From positions 1 through 38,708 of the forward strand of contig NZ_JALVTW010000016.1 of assembly GCF_027023985.1 (NCBI RefSeq): a stretch of 38,708 nt of DNA. Direction: 5' to 3'. The first letter of the stretch is position 1; each line of letters begins with the position of its first letter. Origin of the DNA: Persephonella sp. (lineage in GTDB: Bacteria; Aquificota; Aquificia; Aquificales; Hydrogenothermaceae). Of this stretch, positions 1 to 7,927 are shown piece by piece. The position numbers were made by a program, and so were the translations under genes. The notes under the pieces were generated by a model. That model saw nothing but the letters and a program-made list of their open reading frames with translations, was not told the origin of the DNA and did no database searches.

Positions 1-100
1 GCTTTATATATGGCTTATAGAAAATAATAGTAATTAAAATAGACAGAATAATGACATTTAGGAAAGGTTCAAAAAGAAGATATCCTAAAAAAAGTAGAAA

Positions 101-135
101 AGATAGGAAACCGAAAAAGAAAAAGTTTCCTATCT
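101..135 (-). terminator. Rho-independent terminator of the minus-strand aldolase operon
   Basis: Perfect 11-bp inverted repeat (AGATAGGAAAC at 101-111, GTTTCCTATCT at 125-135) with a 13-nt spacer. On the minus strand it is followed by a T-rich stretch (TTTTCTACTTTTTTT), the usual intrinsic terminator layout. It lies about 26 bases past the stop of the 32-aa membrane peptide. Confidence 0.75.
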
Positions 136-161
136 GCTCATTGAAATTCAATTATCTTTAA

Positions 162-260
162 TTATTCTTCTCCTTTCTTAAGTGCACCAGCAACAAAAGC
201 AACAATAGCTGTTAAAATCGCAAAAGCTGTCATGATGATAAATGCAAGCCATGGTCCCAT
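162..260 (-). CDS. 32-aa single-span membrane peptide
   Basis: A very short gene with a strong ribosome site: GGAGGAGAT sits 4-5 bases before its ATG. The product begins MGPWLAF, has one hydrophobic helix (about residues 4-27) and ends in a charged tail (KKGEE). It has its own promoter-like element (318-345) in the gap after the aldolase gene and a clear terminator behind it, so it is probably real and separately expressed. Size and layout resemble the tiny accessory subunits of respiratory oxidases (CydX/CcoQ type), but nothing in the sequence identifies a partner and no oxidase gene is in the window. Function unknown. Confidence 0.65.
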   Translation of the reverse strand: MGPWLAFIIMTAFAILTAIVAFVAGALKKGEE

Positions 261-317
261 CTTAATCTCCTCCAGATATGATTTTATATCTTATATATGC
301 CCGAGTTAATTATTTAC

Positions 318-345
318 TCTATATTATTTCCTGTATATCAGTCAA
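318..345 (-). promoter_or_regulatory. Promoter upstream of the 32-aa peptide
   Basis: On the minus strand, TTGACT (340-345) and TATAGA (318-323) are separated by 16 bp. The -35 lies just after the stop of the aldolase gene. The predicted leader is about 50 nt and carries a small AGATAT/ATATCT stem just before the GGAGGAGAT site. This would let the peptide be made independently of the operon. Confidence 0.45.
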
Positions 346-347
346 GT

Positions 348-1148
348 TTAACTTTCTAATATTTTTAATGCTTCGTCAACAGTGGCGTTTTCATGAACTA
401 TTTTAGAAAGTGCTTTTGTGATTTTCGCTACGTCGTCATGTTGGAATACATTTCTTCCCACAGATAATCCTGCACATCCTGCTACTACAACAGCATCGTA
501 AATCATCTGGAGAAGTTCTCTATCTGAATTCACCTTTGGACCTCCCGCAATAACAACAGGAACAGGACAACCTTCAACAACTTTTCTAAAGCTTTCAGGG
601 TCTCCTGTATATGGAACTTTTACAATATCTGCCCCCAGTTCTGCTCCAAGTCTTGCGATATGTGCTATTGCATCAGGGTCAAATGGATTTTTAACCTCTG
701 GCCCTCTGTAATAAAGCATTGCAACCAGAGGCATCTGCCATTCAAGACATGCCTTTGAAACAGCTCCGAAATCTTTTAACATCTGTTTTTCATCTTCTGC
801 ACCAATATTTACATGTATAGAAACCCCATCTGCACCCAGTTTTATAGCTTCTTCCACCGTGCAGACAAGGACTTTATCATTTTTGCGGAGGGAAAGGTCT
901 GTTGATGCTGACATATGGATTATAAGACCAACATCTTTTCCTTTTCCTCTGTGTCCCTGTTCAACAATACCTTTATGCAAAATTATTGCGTTTGCTCCAC
1001 CTTCTGCTATTTTTTCAACAGTTTCTTTTATGTTGATTAATCCTTTCATTGGTCCTGAACTAACCCCGTGATCCATAGGCACAATAACAGTTTTTCCTGT
1101 GTCCCTGTTCATGATTCTTTCCAGTCTGACCCTTTTACCGATACCCAA
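348..1148 (-). CDS. MJ0400-type class I aldolase (fructose-bisphosphate aldolase / ADH synthase family)
   Basis: A 266-aa DhnA/DeoC-fold Schiff-base aldolase. Visible signatures are PMDHG with Asp26, the paired Tyr146-Tyr147, the probable Schiff-base lysine Lys177 in [12 protein letters not shown], and the phosphate-binding AGGPK (201-205) and GRN (231-233). The whole sequence closely follows archaeal MJ0400, which makes 2-amino-3,7-dideoxyheptulosonate for an alternative aromatic pathway and also has fructose-1,6-bisphosphate aldolase activity. In a bacterium the glycolytic/gluconeogenic aldolase role is the safer guess; the sequence alone does not decide. The start is TTG with AGGAGGG five bases upstream. 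It is fourth in an operon behind the 47-aa peptide (gap 21 bp). Confidence 0.85.
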   Translation of the reverse strand: MGIGKRVRLERIMNRDTGKTVIVPMDHGVSSGPMKGLINIKETVEKIAEGGANAIILHKGIVEQGHRGKGKDVGLIIHMSASTDLSLRKNDKVLVCTVEEAIKLGADGVSIHVNIGAEDEKQMLKDFGAVSKACLEWQMPLVAMLYYRGPEVKNPFDPDAIAHIARLGAELGADIVKVPYTGDPESFRKVVEGCPVPVVIAGGPKVNSDRELLQMIYDAVVVAGCAGLSVGRNVFQHDDVAKITKALSKIVHENATVDEALKILES

Positions 1149-1169
1149 TTTTTCCCTCCTGAAACACTT

Positions 1170-1313
1170 TTATATAATTTTACCTAAAATAAATCCTAAA
1201 ATAAAAGCAATTATCACGGCAATAATTAGTTTTGTGTTATTTCCTGATGGTTTCTGGCCTAAATAACCACCTGTTTTCCTTTCTCTTATGTAATCTCTGT
1301 CATATAGTCCCAT
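1170..1313 (-). CDS. 47-aa single-span membrane peptide (MGLYDRDY type)
   Basis: A short gene whose ATG overlaps the stop of the LapA-like gene by one base (TAATG), so it is probably translated by coupling. The product starts MGLYDRDYIRERK, has a Gly/Asn-rich link, then one hydrophobic helix with small-residue spacing (IIAFILGFILGKII) to its end. The polar N-terminus followed by a C-terminal anchor suggests a tail-anchored inner-membrane peptide. Similar MG(L/Y)YDRDY starts occur ahead of membrane segments in some small bacterial proteins (recalled, not searched). Function unknown. Confidence 0.65.
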   Translation of the reverse strand: MGLYDRDYIRERKTGGYLGQKPSGNNTKLIIAVIIAFILGFILGKII

Positions 1314-1693
1314 TACTCAACACCTTCCTGTTTAACAGTAATATTTTCTTTATTTTTCATTACCTCAAGCTCAATCTTAAGCTCTTCTATTTTTTTGTCT
1401 TTTTCTTCCAATTGTTGTCTGCATTTTGCCAGTTCTTTTTCTGTACTCTTTAGGTTTCTGCTTAACTTCATTTTGTCTATCTTGTAAGCTATCCAGTCGG
1501 TAATGGCAAAAATTATGATTAATGCTGCTCCGATTATAATACTGGCAATTATGATAAGTGCCAGAGGTATTTCAGGGGTTTGAAGTGTCGGAAGTATCTT
1601 AACAGATACATTTGGGGATGTGTTCATAGAAACAAAATAGGCTACAGCCAATAAAATAATAAGCCATAATATTAATTTAATTTTGTTCCACAT
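1313..1693 (-). CDS. LapA-domain (DUF1049) inner-membrane protein
   Basis: A 126-aa protein with two predicted membrane helices (about 5-22 and 45-66) around a periplasmic loop containing NTSPNVSVKIL, followed by a cytoplasmic Lys/Glu-rich coiled coil (about 75-115). This is the layout of LapA (YciS), which in enterobacteria helps regulate lipopolysaccharide assembly through LapB/FtsH. No LapB gene is adjacent, so the same role here is inference. The start is ATG with AGGAG upstream, three bases after the HIT gene; its stop overlaps the next gene. Confidence 0.75.
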   Translation of the reverse strand: MWNKIKLILWLIILLAVAYFVSMNTSPNVSVKILPTLQTPEIPLALIIIASIIIGAALIIIFAITDWIAYKIDKMKLSRNLKSTEKELAKCRQQLEEKDKKIEELKIELEVMKNKENITVKQEGVE

Positions 1694-1696
1694 TTT

Positions 1697-2194
1697 TTAT
1701 TCTCCTTTTAACTGCTCAATGGCATTTTTAAGTTTATTGTATATATCTTTTAAATCCTGTGAAATTACTTTAACCTCACCAATCACAGGCATAAAATTAG
1801 TATCTCCATTCCATCTTGGAACAATATGATTGTGCAGATGGTCTTCCAGTCCGGCTCCGGCAACTCTACCAAGATTATATCCCAGATTAAACCCATGGGG
1901 ATTTAAGGCTTTTTGTAAAGCTTTTATACCAAGTTGTGTGAGCTGTGATATTTCGCAAAGGGTCTCCCTATCCAGTGCTGTGTAATCTCCTATATGCTCA
2001 TAAGGAACAACCATAAGATGACCAGCGTTATACGGATAAAGGTTCATTATGATAAATGCTTTTTCCCCTCTGTATAAAACCAGTCTTTTTTCATCTTCTT
2101 CCGGATTTTTTGCAGCTGCACATAAAAAACATTCTTCCATCTTGTCGTAGGTTTCTATATACTGACTCCTCCACGGAGAATAAAGCCTTTCCAT
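1697..2194 (-). CDS. HIT-family nucleotide hydrolase/transferase
   Basis: A 165-aa histidine-triad protein. The active-site triad HLHNH (His119, His121, His123) is intact, and a CFLC pair (Cys22, Cys25) near the N-terminus resembles the zinc-binding CxxC of the Ap4A-phosphorylase-like HIT branch. Family members cleave or transfer nucleoside monophosphates from dinucleotides such as Ap4A; the exact substrate cannot be read from sequence. It is the first gene of the minus-strand operon, with GGAGG six bases before the ATG. Confidence 0.85.
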   Translation of the reverse strand: MERLYSPWRSQYIETYDKMEECFLCAAAKNPEEDEKRLVLYRGEKAFIIMNLYPYNAGHLMVVPYEHIGDYTALDRETLCEISQLTQLGIKALQKALNPHGFNLGYNLGRVAGAGLEDHLHNHIVPRWNGDTNFMPVIGEVKVISQDLKDIYNKLKNAIEQLKGE

Positions 2195-2317
2195 AATTCC
2201 TCCTAAAAACCACTTTTTATTTATTATAAATCAATAAAAACTTTTGAAATTTAAAAGTCTAAAAGCTTCTGATTTATTTGGAATATTGGCTTGATATCAA
2301 AATTTTATCTCCAAGAA

Positions 2318-2359
2318 TTTACATTTTTCGTTTTTGAATTATAATAATCTAAAAACGAA
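2318..2359 (+). promoter_or_regulatory. Promoter of the DUF234 ATPase, with an operator-like inverted repeat
   Basis: TTTACA (2318-2323), a 16-bp spacer and a perfect TATAAT (2340-2345). The -10 box sits in the centre of a 9-bp perfect inverted repeat (TTCGTTTTT at 2327-2335, AAAAACGAA at 2351-2359). A dimeric regulator bound there would block the promoter. The predicted transcript start is only about 20 bases before the ATG. Confidence 0.5.
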
Positions 2360-2370
2360 TTTTTGTGGAA

Positions 2371-3750
2371 ATGAAATTCATAAACAGAGAAAAAGAAATA
2401 GCAACTTTAGAAAAAGAATATCAAAACAAAAAATCTTCTTTTGTTGTTATATATGGAAGAAGAAGGGTTGGCAAAACAACTCTTATTGAAAAATTCATAC
2501 AGGATAAGTTAGCTATATATTTTCTTGCAGATTTACAAAATGAAAACCTTCAGATAGAAAGATTCAAAAATGTTGTTGCAGAGGCTTTAAGAGACGAGAT
2601 TTTAAAATCCTTGCAAATAAATGATTGGGAAACTTTATTTAAGTATATTTTCCAAAAAAAATACAGCCAAAAACTCATAATAGCTATAGATGAATTCCAA
2701 TATCTTGCGAAAGTAAACAGGGCAATTCCTTCTATTTTTCAGAGAATCTGGGACAATATTTTAAAAAATGAGAATGTAATGTTAATTCTTTCAGGCTCTT
2801 TAATAAGCCTCATGTATGATATTGTCTTAAGTTACTCAACTCCTTTGTATGGTAGAAGAACGGCACAAATAAAGCTTCAACCTATGGATTTTTTTGATTT
2901 TAAAAAATTTTTCTCTTTAAGGGATAACAATACTCTTTTACAGTTTTATAGCGTTATAGGTGGTATTCCTAAATATATAGAGTTTTTCAGTGAAGACAAA
3001 AATATTTTTGAAAACATAAAAGACAATATATTAGATAAGAATAGTTTTCTATATGAAGAACCTAAATTCGTTTTAAAAGATGAAGTAAAGGAACCTATAA
3101 CCTATTTTTCCATACTCCAGATAATAGCTCAGGGAGAACATAAAATTGGAAAGATAGCCTCCAGGCTGGGAATACAAACGCAAAATTTGACATCTTTTAT
3201 TGAAAAACTGATAGACCTTGAAGTAATAAAAAGGGAAGTTCCTGTTACTGAAGAAAATCCTGCAAAAAGTAAAAAAGGTCTTTATTTCATAAAGGATAAT
3301 TTCTTTAATTTCTGGTTTAGATATGTTTTCCCTTATCAGAGTTATCTGGAAACAGAAAGATATAATTTTGTTCTTGATAAGATACAATTGGAGTTTAATT
3401 ACTATGTTTCCTTAATTTTTGAAGATGTTTGTAGAGAGTTTATATTAAGAACCGAAACATTACCGTTTGTAGTGAAAAAAGCAGGAAAATGGTGGGATAA
3501 AAATACAGAGATTGATTTGGTTGCCTTAGGGGATAGGGAGATTTTGTTTGGAGAATGTAAATACTGGGATAATCCTGTGGGATTAAATGTTCTTAATGAA
3601 CTTAAGGGAAAATCAAAATATGTAGATTGGAGAAAAGGTGAGAGGAAAGAATTCTTTGCAATTTTTTCCAAAAAGGGTTTTACAGAGGAACTAAAAAAAC
3701 TTGCAGCCTCTGAGGAAAACATACTTCTGTTTTCTTTGGAAGACTTTTAG
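2371..3750 (+). CDS. Archaeal-type ATPase with C-terminal nuclease-like (DUF234) domain
   Basis: A 459-aa STAND/AAA-like ATPase: Walker A GRRRVGKTT (residues 29-37), Walker B IIAIDEFQ (Asp107-Glu108), then a winged-helix-like middle and a C-terminal PD-(D/E)XK-like core with EID (Asp382) and ECK (Glu395, Lys397). This matches the ATPase_2 plus DUF234 family, very common in archaea and thermophilic bacteria and usually unlinked to a pathway. An upstream in-frame GTG (2365) is less likely than ATG 2371; neither has a good Shine-Dalgarno site. It is a single gene with its own promoter, converging on priA with a 4-bp stop-codon overlap. Its isolated position and archaeal affinity hint at horizontal transfer. 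Cellular role unknown; conflict or mobile-element function is possible. Confidence 0.8.
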   Translation: MKFINREKEIATLEKEYQNKKSSFVVIYGRRRVGKTTLIEKFIQDKLAIYFLADLQNENLQIERFKNVVAEALRDEILKSLQINDWETLFKYIFQKKYSQKLIIAIDEFQYLAKVNRAIPSIFQRIWDNILKNENVMLILSGSLISLMYDIVLSYSTPLYGRRTAQIKLQPMDFFDFKKFFSLRDNNTLLQFYSVIGGIPKYIEFFSEDKNIFENIKDNILDKNSFLYEEPKFVLKDEVKEPITYFSILQIIAQGEHKIGKIASRLGIQTQNLTSFIEKLIDLEVIKREVPVTEENPAKSKKGLYFIKDNFFNFWFRYVFPYQSYLETERYNFVLDKIQLEFNYYVSLIFEDVCREFILRTETLPFVVKKAGKWWDKNTEIDLVALGDREILFGECKYWDNPVGLNVLNELKGKSKYVDWRKGERKEFFAIFSKKGFTEELKKLAASEENILLFSLEDF

Positions 3751-5828
3751 TATGTCTGTCTTGGGTCAACATCAATAATTAGTTTTATATTTTTTTTACT
3801 GCACAGATTATATAACTCTTTTAATTTTTCCTTTTCTTTAAAATTCCTCATTAAGATTTGAAATCTGTTTTTTTCTCTAACTTTTGAAAAAATAGCAAAA
3901 AAAGGTCCTTCATACTCAATTGAGCTTATTTTTTCCTTTTTAATCCATTCCTGAAAAATCTGTTTTACCTTGTCCAGCTCCAGACCTTTTTTTTCAAATG
4001 TAAGCAGTATCAGCTTGCTATAAGGTGGCATATCGGTTAGTTTTCTGTTTTGTAGTTCATATTTGTAAAAAATAGAGAAATCCTTTTTATCAAGTGCTTC
4101 AAATGCTATATGTTCAGGATGATTTGTAAAAATGATATATTTAGAAGATACTTTAAAATAAGGTAAAGCAATACTCCTGAAAAAACTTTCTTCCCCTCTA
4201 AAATCCGGAATATTCAGGAAAAAATCAGGATAAATATTGATTATCCTGTCATAAATTCCAAAAACAAAATCCCTTGAGGTTACCGATGTTGTAATGGTTA
4301 TACTGGCATTTTTTTCAGGGTCTATAGAAACATTGTCTCCAAACTTTTCTTTTAGTATCTTCCCAACCTTTTCTATCCCAAATCCAATCTCTTCCAGTTT
4401 ATGTTCACATTCAGGACAGGTTTTTATGTAAGGATACCTTTTCTCGCATATCTCACACTGGAGATATTTTTGCTCTGCAGTTGAATGGATTTTTAAAGGA
4501 ATATCACATCTTTCGCATTTAATCTCTTCCTCACATACAGGGCAGTATAAAAATGATGCATACCCTTTTCTGTTGACTATTATCAGGTTTTTTTCTTCAG
4601 GTTTAATAGCTTTTATCAGCTCTTTTTTCAGGTCTTTGTATGAAAAACTCTTAAGCGAAATCTCCGGTTTTTTATTAATATTCTTGAATATATCCTTTCT
4701 GGACAGGGATTTTGCCTTTTTGGTGTAAAGCATATAAATACTTTCAACAGAGGGGACTGTAGAGGCATAAATCAGAGAAATATCTTTTTTAACCCTGAAT
4801 ATCTCAAATGCCACTCTCCTTGCGTCAAATCTGGGGGTTCTGTCTGCTTTGTATGCCTGTGAGTATTCTTCCTCAATTATAATTGCTTTTAGATTTTTTA
4901 TGGGTATAAATAAAGCACTATAAGTGCCTAAAACTATTTTTTTAGACGTTTCTTTCAAGCTAAACCAGATTTTAATCTTTTCTTTCTCTGTAATTGCATC
5001 GTGGTAAATAAAAACCCTTTCACCGAATATTTTTTTTAACTCTGGGTAAATTTTCTGTATAGTGGCAATATTAGGAAGAATTATAAGCAGGCTTTCCCCA
5101 TTTTTTATAACTGATAGTCCAAGTTTTATATATTGTTTCAGTCTGTTTTGTGCTGTCTGGTTTTTATAAAGATATATTCCGGATTTCAGATTAATGGACT
5201 GATATTTTATTTCCGGTTGTTTAACAGATTTTTCTTCTCTGAATATAAACCTTTCTTCCTGAACAAGTCCCTTTTTGATTAATGTTTTAAGAGTATTCAG
5301 TGAAAATCCAGCTTCTTTGACCTGATTTCTATCTACCTCCCCTTTTTCCAGTATAAACTCAAGGAGTTTTCTGGCTTTTTCTGATAAATGGGGGATGTCT
5401 GAAAGGGTTACAACTGCCGGACGGTATATCTTTTCTTCTGATATACCTTTTATCCAGTTTCCTGTTTTTCTGTTTAGTTTCCATCTCAGACCTTCAGGCA
5501 TTGCATAATAAATGGTGGTTCCTATCGGAGATACATAATACTCTGAAATATTTTTCAGGATTTGAATGTAATCCTCAGACCATACAGGTTTTTTATCAGG
5601 TATCTGGTATATTTCTCTTATTGATTTCAGGTCTTTGTTTTCTGCAAAGCCTGTTATTATCCCTGTTAGACCTAAATTTCTAAAAGGAACAAGAACCCTT
5701 CTGCCTATTAACTCTTTGTTTTCAAGATGGTTTATATAGGAAACAGGAATTTTGTATGTAAATGTCATAAAAAGGGCTACAGGGAGAGCAACATCTACGT
5801 AAATATACTCTTTGTCATCGGCTTTCAC
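3747..5828 (-). CDS. priA: PriA-like replication restart protein without helicase motifs
   Basis: A 693-aa PriA homologue. Retained parts are the N-terminal 3'-DNA-binding domain (about 1-110), the zinc region with eight cysteines as four CxxC pairs (Cys429/432, 438/441, 458/461, 471/474), the NRKGYA motif (419-424), PDFRGEE (541-547) and the C-terminal PPYSKL...DVDPR region. The ATPase motifs are degraded: the GVTGSGKT Walker A is replaced by YKNQTAQN (221-228), the DEEH box reads EEEY (319-322), the GSATP motif reads ASTVP, and the motif V/VI region lacks GTQ-x-x-KG and the QVxGRAGR arginines. It probably cannot hydrolyse ATP and may act as a structural loader at stalled forks; dead-helicase PriA proteins are known in actinobacteria and Deinococcus. 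The start is GTG, overlapping the hslV stop by one base (TAGTG). Confidence 0.85.
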   Translation of the reverse strand: MKADDKEYIYVDVALPVALFMTFTYKIPVSYINHLENKELIGRRVLVPFRNLGLTGIITGFAENKDLKSIREIYQIPDKKPVWSEDYIQILKNISEYYVSPIGTTIYYAMPEGLRWKLNRKTGNWIKGISEEKIYRPAVVTLSDIPHLSEKARKLLEFILEKGEVDRNQVKEAGFSLNTLKTLIKKGLVQEERFIFREEKSVKQPEIKYQSINLKSGIYLYKNQTAQNRLKQYIKLGLSVIKNGESLLIILPNIATIQKIYPELKKIFGERVFIYHDAITEKEKIKIWFSLKETSKKIVLGTYSALFIPIKNLKAIIIEEEYSQAYKADRTPRFDARRVAFEIFRVKKDISLIYASTVPSVESIYMLYTKKAKSLSRKDIFKNINKKPEISLKSFSYKDLKKELIKAIKPEEKNLIIVNRKGYASFLYCPVCEEEIKCERCDIPLKIHSTAEQKYLQCEICEKRYPYIKTCPECEHKLEEIGFGIEKVGKILKEKFGDNVSIDPEKNASITITTSVTSRDFVFGIYDRIINIYPDFFLNIPDFRGEESFFRSIALPYFKVSSKYIIFTNHPEHIAFEALDKKDFSIFYKYELQNRKLTDMPPYSKLILLTFEKKGLELDKVKQIFQEWIKKEKISSIEYEGPFFAIFSKVREKNRFQILMRNFKEKEKLKELYNLCSKKNIKLIIDVDPRQTY

Positions 5829-6361
5829 TATAATTCTTCAATGGTAAAGTTATCATTTGTATAAATACATATTTCTGAGGCAATTTTCATTGCCTGTTCA
5901 ACAATCTCTCTGGCAGACATATCTGTATTTCTATAAAGAGCAAGTGCTGCAGACCTTGCAAAATCTCCACCTGAACCTGTGGCAAGGATTGGTTCATCAG
6001 GTTCAATAACATCTCCATTACCGGAAATCAGAAACATATTATTCTTATCTGCAGCAAGTAAAACAGCTTCTAATCTCCTTAAAAATTTATCTGTTCTCCA
6101 ATCTTTTGCAAGTTCAACGGCAGCTTTCAGGAGATTTCCCCTGTATTTATTAAGTTTTTCTTCAAGTCTTTCCATAAGTGCCAGTCCGTCAGCTGCAGCT
6201 CCTGCAAAACCAACAACTACTTTGCCGTCCATCAATTTTCTAACTTTTTTTGCAGAAGCTTTCATAACACTATGACCAAGGGTAACCTGTCCATCTCCGG
6301 CCATTACAGTTTTTCCGTCTTTTCTGACTACCAGTATTGTTGTGCTTCTACTTTTTTGCAT
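5828..6361 (-). CDS. hslV: ATP-dependent protease peptidase subunit HslV (ClpQ)
   Basis: A 177-aa threonine protease of the proteasome-like Ntn fold. After removal of a six-residue leader the nucleophile is Thr7 in [21 protein letters not shown] and the GSGG...A core match HslV closely and the length is usual. HslV works as a double hexamer capped by HslU in the cytoplasm; hslU is not in this window. The gene begins inside the end of the NlpC gene (14-bp overlap) and ends on the priA start, so the three genes are one transcriptional unit. Confidence 0.95.
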   Translation of the reverse strand: MQKSRSTTILVVRKDGKTVMAGDGQVTLGHSVMKASAKKVRKLMDGKVVVGFAGAAADGLALMERLEEKLNKYRGNLLKAAVELAKDWRTDKFLRRLEAVLLAADKNNMFLISGNGDVIEPDEPILATGSGGDFARSAALALYRNTDMSAREIVEQAMKIASEICIYTNDNFTIEEL

Positions 6362-6905
6362 ACTTTTCCCCTACTATCTGTTTAGGGTCATAAAGGAAAA
6401 TTCTTTTGGCAAAAAGAAATCTTTTTTCATAATAAGGTTTATGAATACTGCTTATTATAATTCTTTTCCCTGCAGATGAGGCATGTATCATCTTTCCATC
6501 CCCAACATATATTCCAACGTGGGATGGGTATCTGGCATAAGTCTGGAAGAATAAAAGGTCACCAGGTTTAAGGTCTTCTTTGTTTACAAAGACACCGTAT
6601 TGAGCCTGTGCCCTTGCTGTTCTTGGAAGGTTTATACCGGCCATTGCATAAACTTTCTGAACAAATGCCGAGCAGTCCATTCCCCAGATAGACTGACCAC
6701 CAAATCTGTATTGAATACCAAGCAGACCTATTGCAAACTCAACGATACTTTCCTGAAATTTTGGAGCTGGAATGCCATCATCTAACATAACGGCTTTGTA
6801 TCTTTCTTTTGCGTAAGAGTATTCAGGAATATTGCCGTTATTTGAATCCAATGCAAATGCTGTGGCTGAAAGGAAAACACCGGCAGCAGCTAATAATCTC
6901 TTCAT
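6348..6905 (-). CDS. Secreted NlpC/P60 cell-wall endopeptidase
   Basis: A 185-aa protein with an N-terminal signal peptide ([18 protein letters not shown], cleavage about residue 18) and an NlpC/P60 domain. The catalytic residues are visible: Cys78 in GMDCSAF, His129 in PSHVGIYVG and the third polar residue His141. Such enzymes cut gamma-D-Glu-meso-DAP or similar bonds in peptidoglycan in the periplasm. It is the first gene of the unit with hslV and priA, and its promoter (TTTACG, 18 bp, TATAAT) lies in the short divergent region shared with rsmD. Confidence 0.9.
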   Translation of the reverse strand: MKRLLAAAGVFLSATAFALDSNNGNIPEYSYAKERYKAVMLDDGIPAPKFQESIVEFAIGLLGIQYRFGGQSIWGMDCSAFVQKVYAMAGINLPRTARAQAQYGVFVNKEDLKPGDLLFFQTYARYPSHVGIYVGDGKMIHASSAGKRIIISSIHKPYYEKRFLFAKRIFLYDPKQIVGEKYAKK

Positions 6906-6927
6906 GGCCTCTAACCCTTTTTTTCAT

Positions 6928-6972
6928 ATTATAAGCTTTAAGATTACTTTTCGTAAAGCTTTTTGATATTAT
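6928..6972. promoter_or_regulatory. Divergent promoters of the NlpC unit and rsmD, sharing an inverted repeat
   Basis: Minus-strand promoter: TTTACG (6952-6957), 18 bp, TATAAT (6928-6933). Plus-strand candidate: TTACTT (6944-6949), 17 bp, TATTAT (6967-6972), placing the rsmD start almost at its ATG (6980), i.e. a leaderless message. An 8-bp perfect inverted repeat (AAGCTTTA 6933-6940, TAAAGCTT 6954-6961) lies across both. Confidence 0.4.
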
Positions 6973-6979
6973 TAGTTTT

Positions 6980-7441
6980 ATGAAAGAAAAGGATTTAAGA
7001 CCTACATCTTCAAAGGTAAGACAGGCACTTTTTAATATTCTGTATGATGTTTCCGGAGAAAGATTTTTAGACCTGTTTGCAGGAACTGGGGAGATAGGCA
7101 TAACGGCATTGAAAAAAGGTGCTGAGTTTGTTTATTTTGTTGAGAAAAACAGAAAAAGGGCAGAAGATATAAAGAAAAAAGCCTCTAAATTCTCAAAAAA
7201 TTTTAAGGTGGTGCCTGTGGATGCCTTGAAATTCCTGAAAACATACAAAGACCAGCCATTTGATATTATATTTGCTGACCCACCTTACAACTACAAAGAT
7301 TATGATAAATTAATAGATATGGCACTTAAAAAACTTGCTGATGGAGGAGTTTTTATTCTTGAACACAGAAGTAATAAACACTTTGGTGCAGATGAAGAAA
7401 GAAAATACGGGGACACAGTTTTGTCTTTCTGGAGAAAGTAA
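6980..7441 (+). CDS. rsmD: 16S rRNA guanine-N2 methyltransferase RsmD, N-terminally short
   Basis: A 153-aa Rossmann methyltransferase: SAM-binding motif I DLFAGTGEIGI (31-41), catalytic DPPY (100-103) and the RPTSSKVRQALFNIL signature (7-21). RsmD methylates G966 of 16S rRNA in the 30S subunit. Family members are usually about 180-200 residues and begin with a GG-x-x-RGR-x-L hairpin, which is missing here; no in-frame upstream codons restore it. The ATG has no Shine-Dalgarno site and a TATTAT box lies 8 bases upstream, so it may be read from a leaderless message. It heads the rsmD-coaD-lptE-holA-ruvB operon and abuts coaD with no gap. Confidence 0.85.
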   Translation: MKEKDLRPTSSKVRQALFNILYDVSGERFLDLFAGTGEIGITALKKGAEFVYFVEKNRKRAEDIKKKASKFSKNFKVVPVDALKFLKTYKDQPFDIIFADPPYNYKDYDKLIDMALKKLADGGVFILEHRSNKHFGADEERKYGDTVLSFWRK

Positions 7442-7927
7442 ATGATAACAAAGATATGTGTATATCCGGGAACTTTTGACCCTGTTCATTATGGGCATCT
7501 GGATATAGTAAAAAGAGCTTTAAATATATTTGAGTATGTTGTGGTAGCTATAGCTACAAATCCAAAGAAAAATCCCCTTTTTTCAGTTGAAGAAAGGGTG
7601 GAGATGTTCAGAAAGTCTGTTGAGGATTTTGGCAAAGACAGGGTAATTATTGAGCCTTTTGATGGGCTGCTGGTTAATTTTATGAAAAAGTATGATACAA
7701 AAATAATAGTTAGAGGAGTTCGTCTATTTACTGATTTTGAGTATGAGCTCCAGATTGCAATGACTAATTACAATTTAGACCAGGTTGAAACTTTATTCCT
7801 TATGCCTTCCCAAGAACTGATTCATATAAGCTCTTCAATCGTAAAGGATGTGGCAGCCCACCACGGAGATGTGTCAAAAATGGTTCATCCTTATGTGGAG
7901 AAAAAATTAGAGGAGAAATTCCTGTGA
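7442..7927 (+). CDS. coaD: Phosphopantetheine adenylyltransferase
   Basis: A 161-aa nucleotidyltransferase for the fourth step of coenzyme A synthesis (4'-phosphopantetheine + ATP to dephospho-CoA). The N-terminal YPGTFDPVHYGHLD carries the T/HxGH adenylate-binding motif, and ISSSIVKDVA near the C-terminus matches the family ISSTxVR loop. Length is usual. Its ATG directly follows the rsmD stop, and its end overlaps the GTG of the lipoprotein gene by 4 bases. rsmD-coaD is a widely conserved pair. Confidence 0.95.
   Translation: MITKICVYPGTFDPVHYGHLDIVKRALNIFEYVVVAIATNPKKNPLFSVEERVEMFRKSVEDFGKDRVIIEPFDGLLVNFMKKYDTKIIVRGVRLFTDFEYELQIAMTNYNLDQVETLFLMPSQELIHISSSIVKDVAAHHGDVSKMVHPYVEKKLEEKFL

Noticed and set aside
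51-161. A 36-codon plus-strand frame encoding a Lys/Arg-rich peptide
   Set aside because: It lies over a perfect terminator hairpin of the opposite strand and its basic composition comes from A-rich DNA; no ribosome site.
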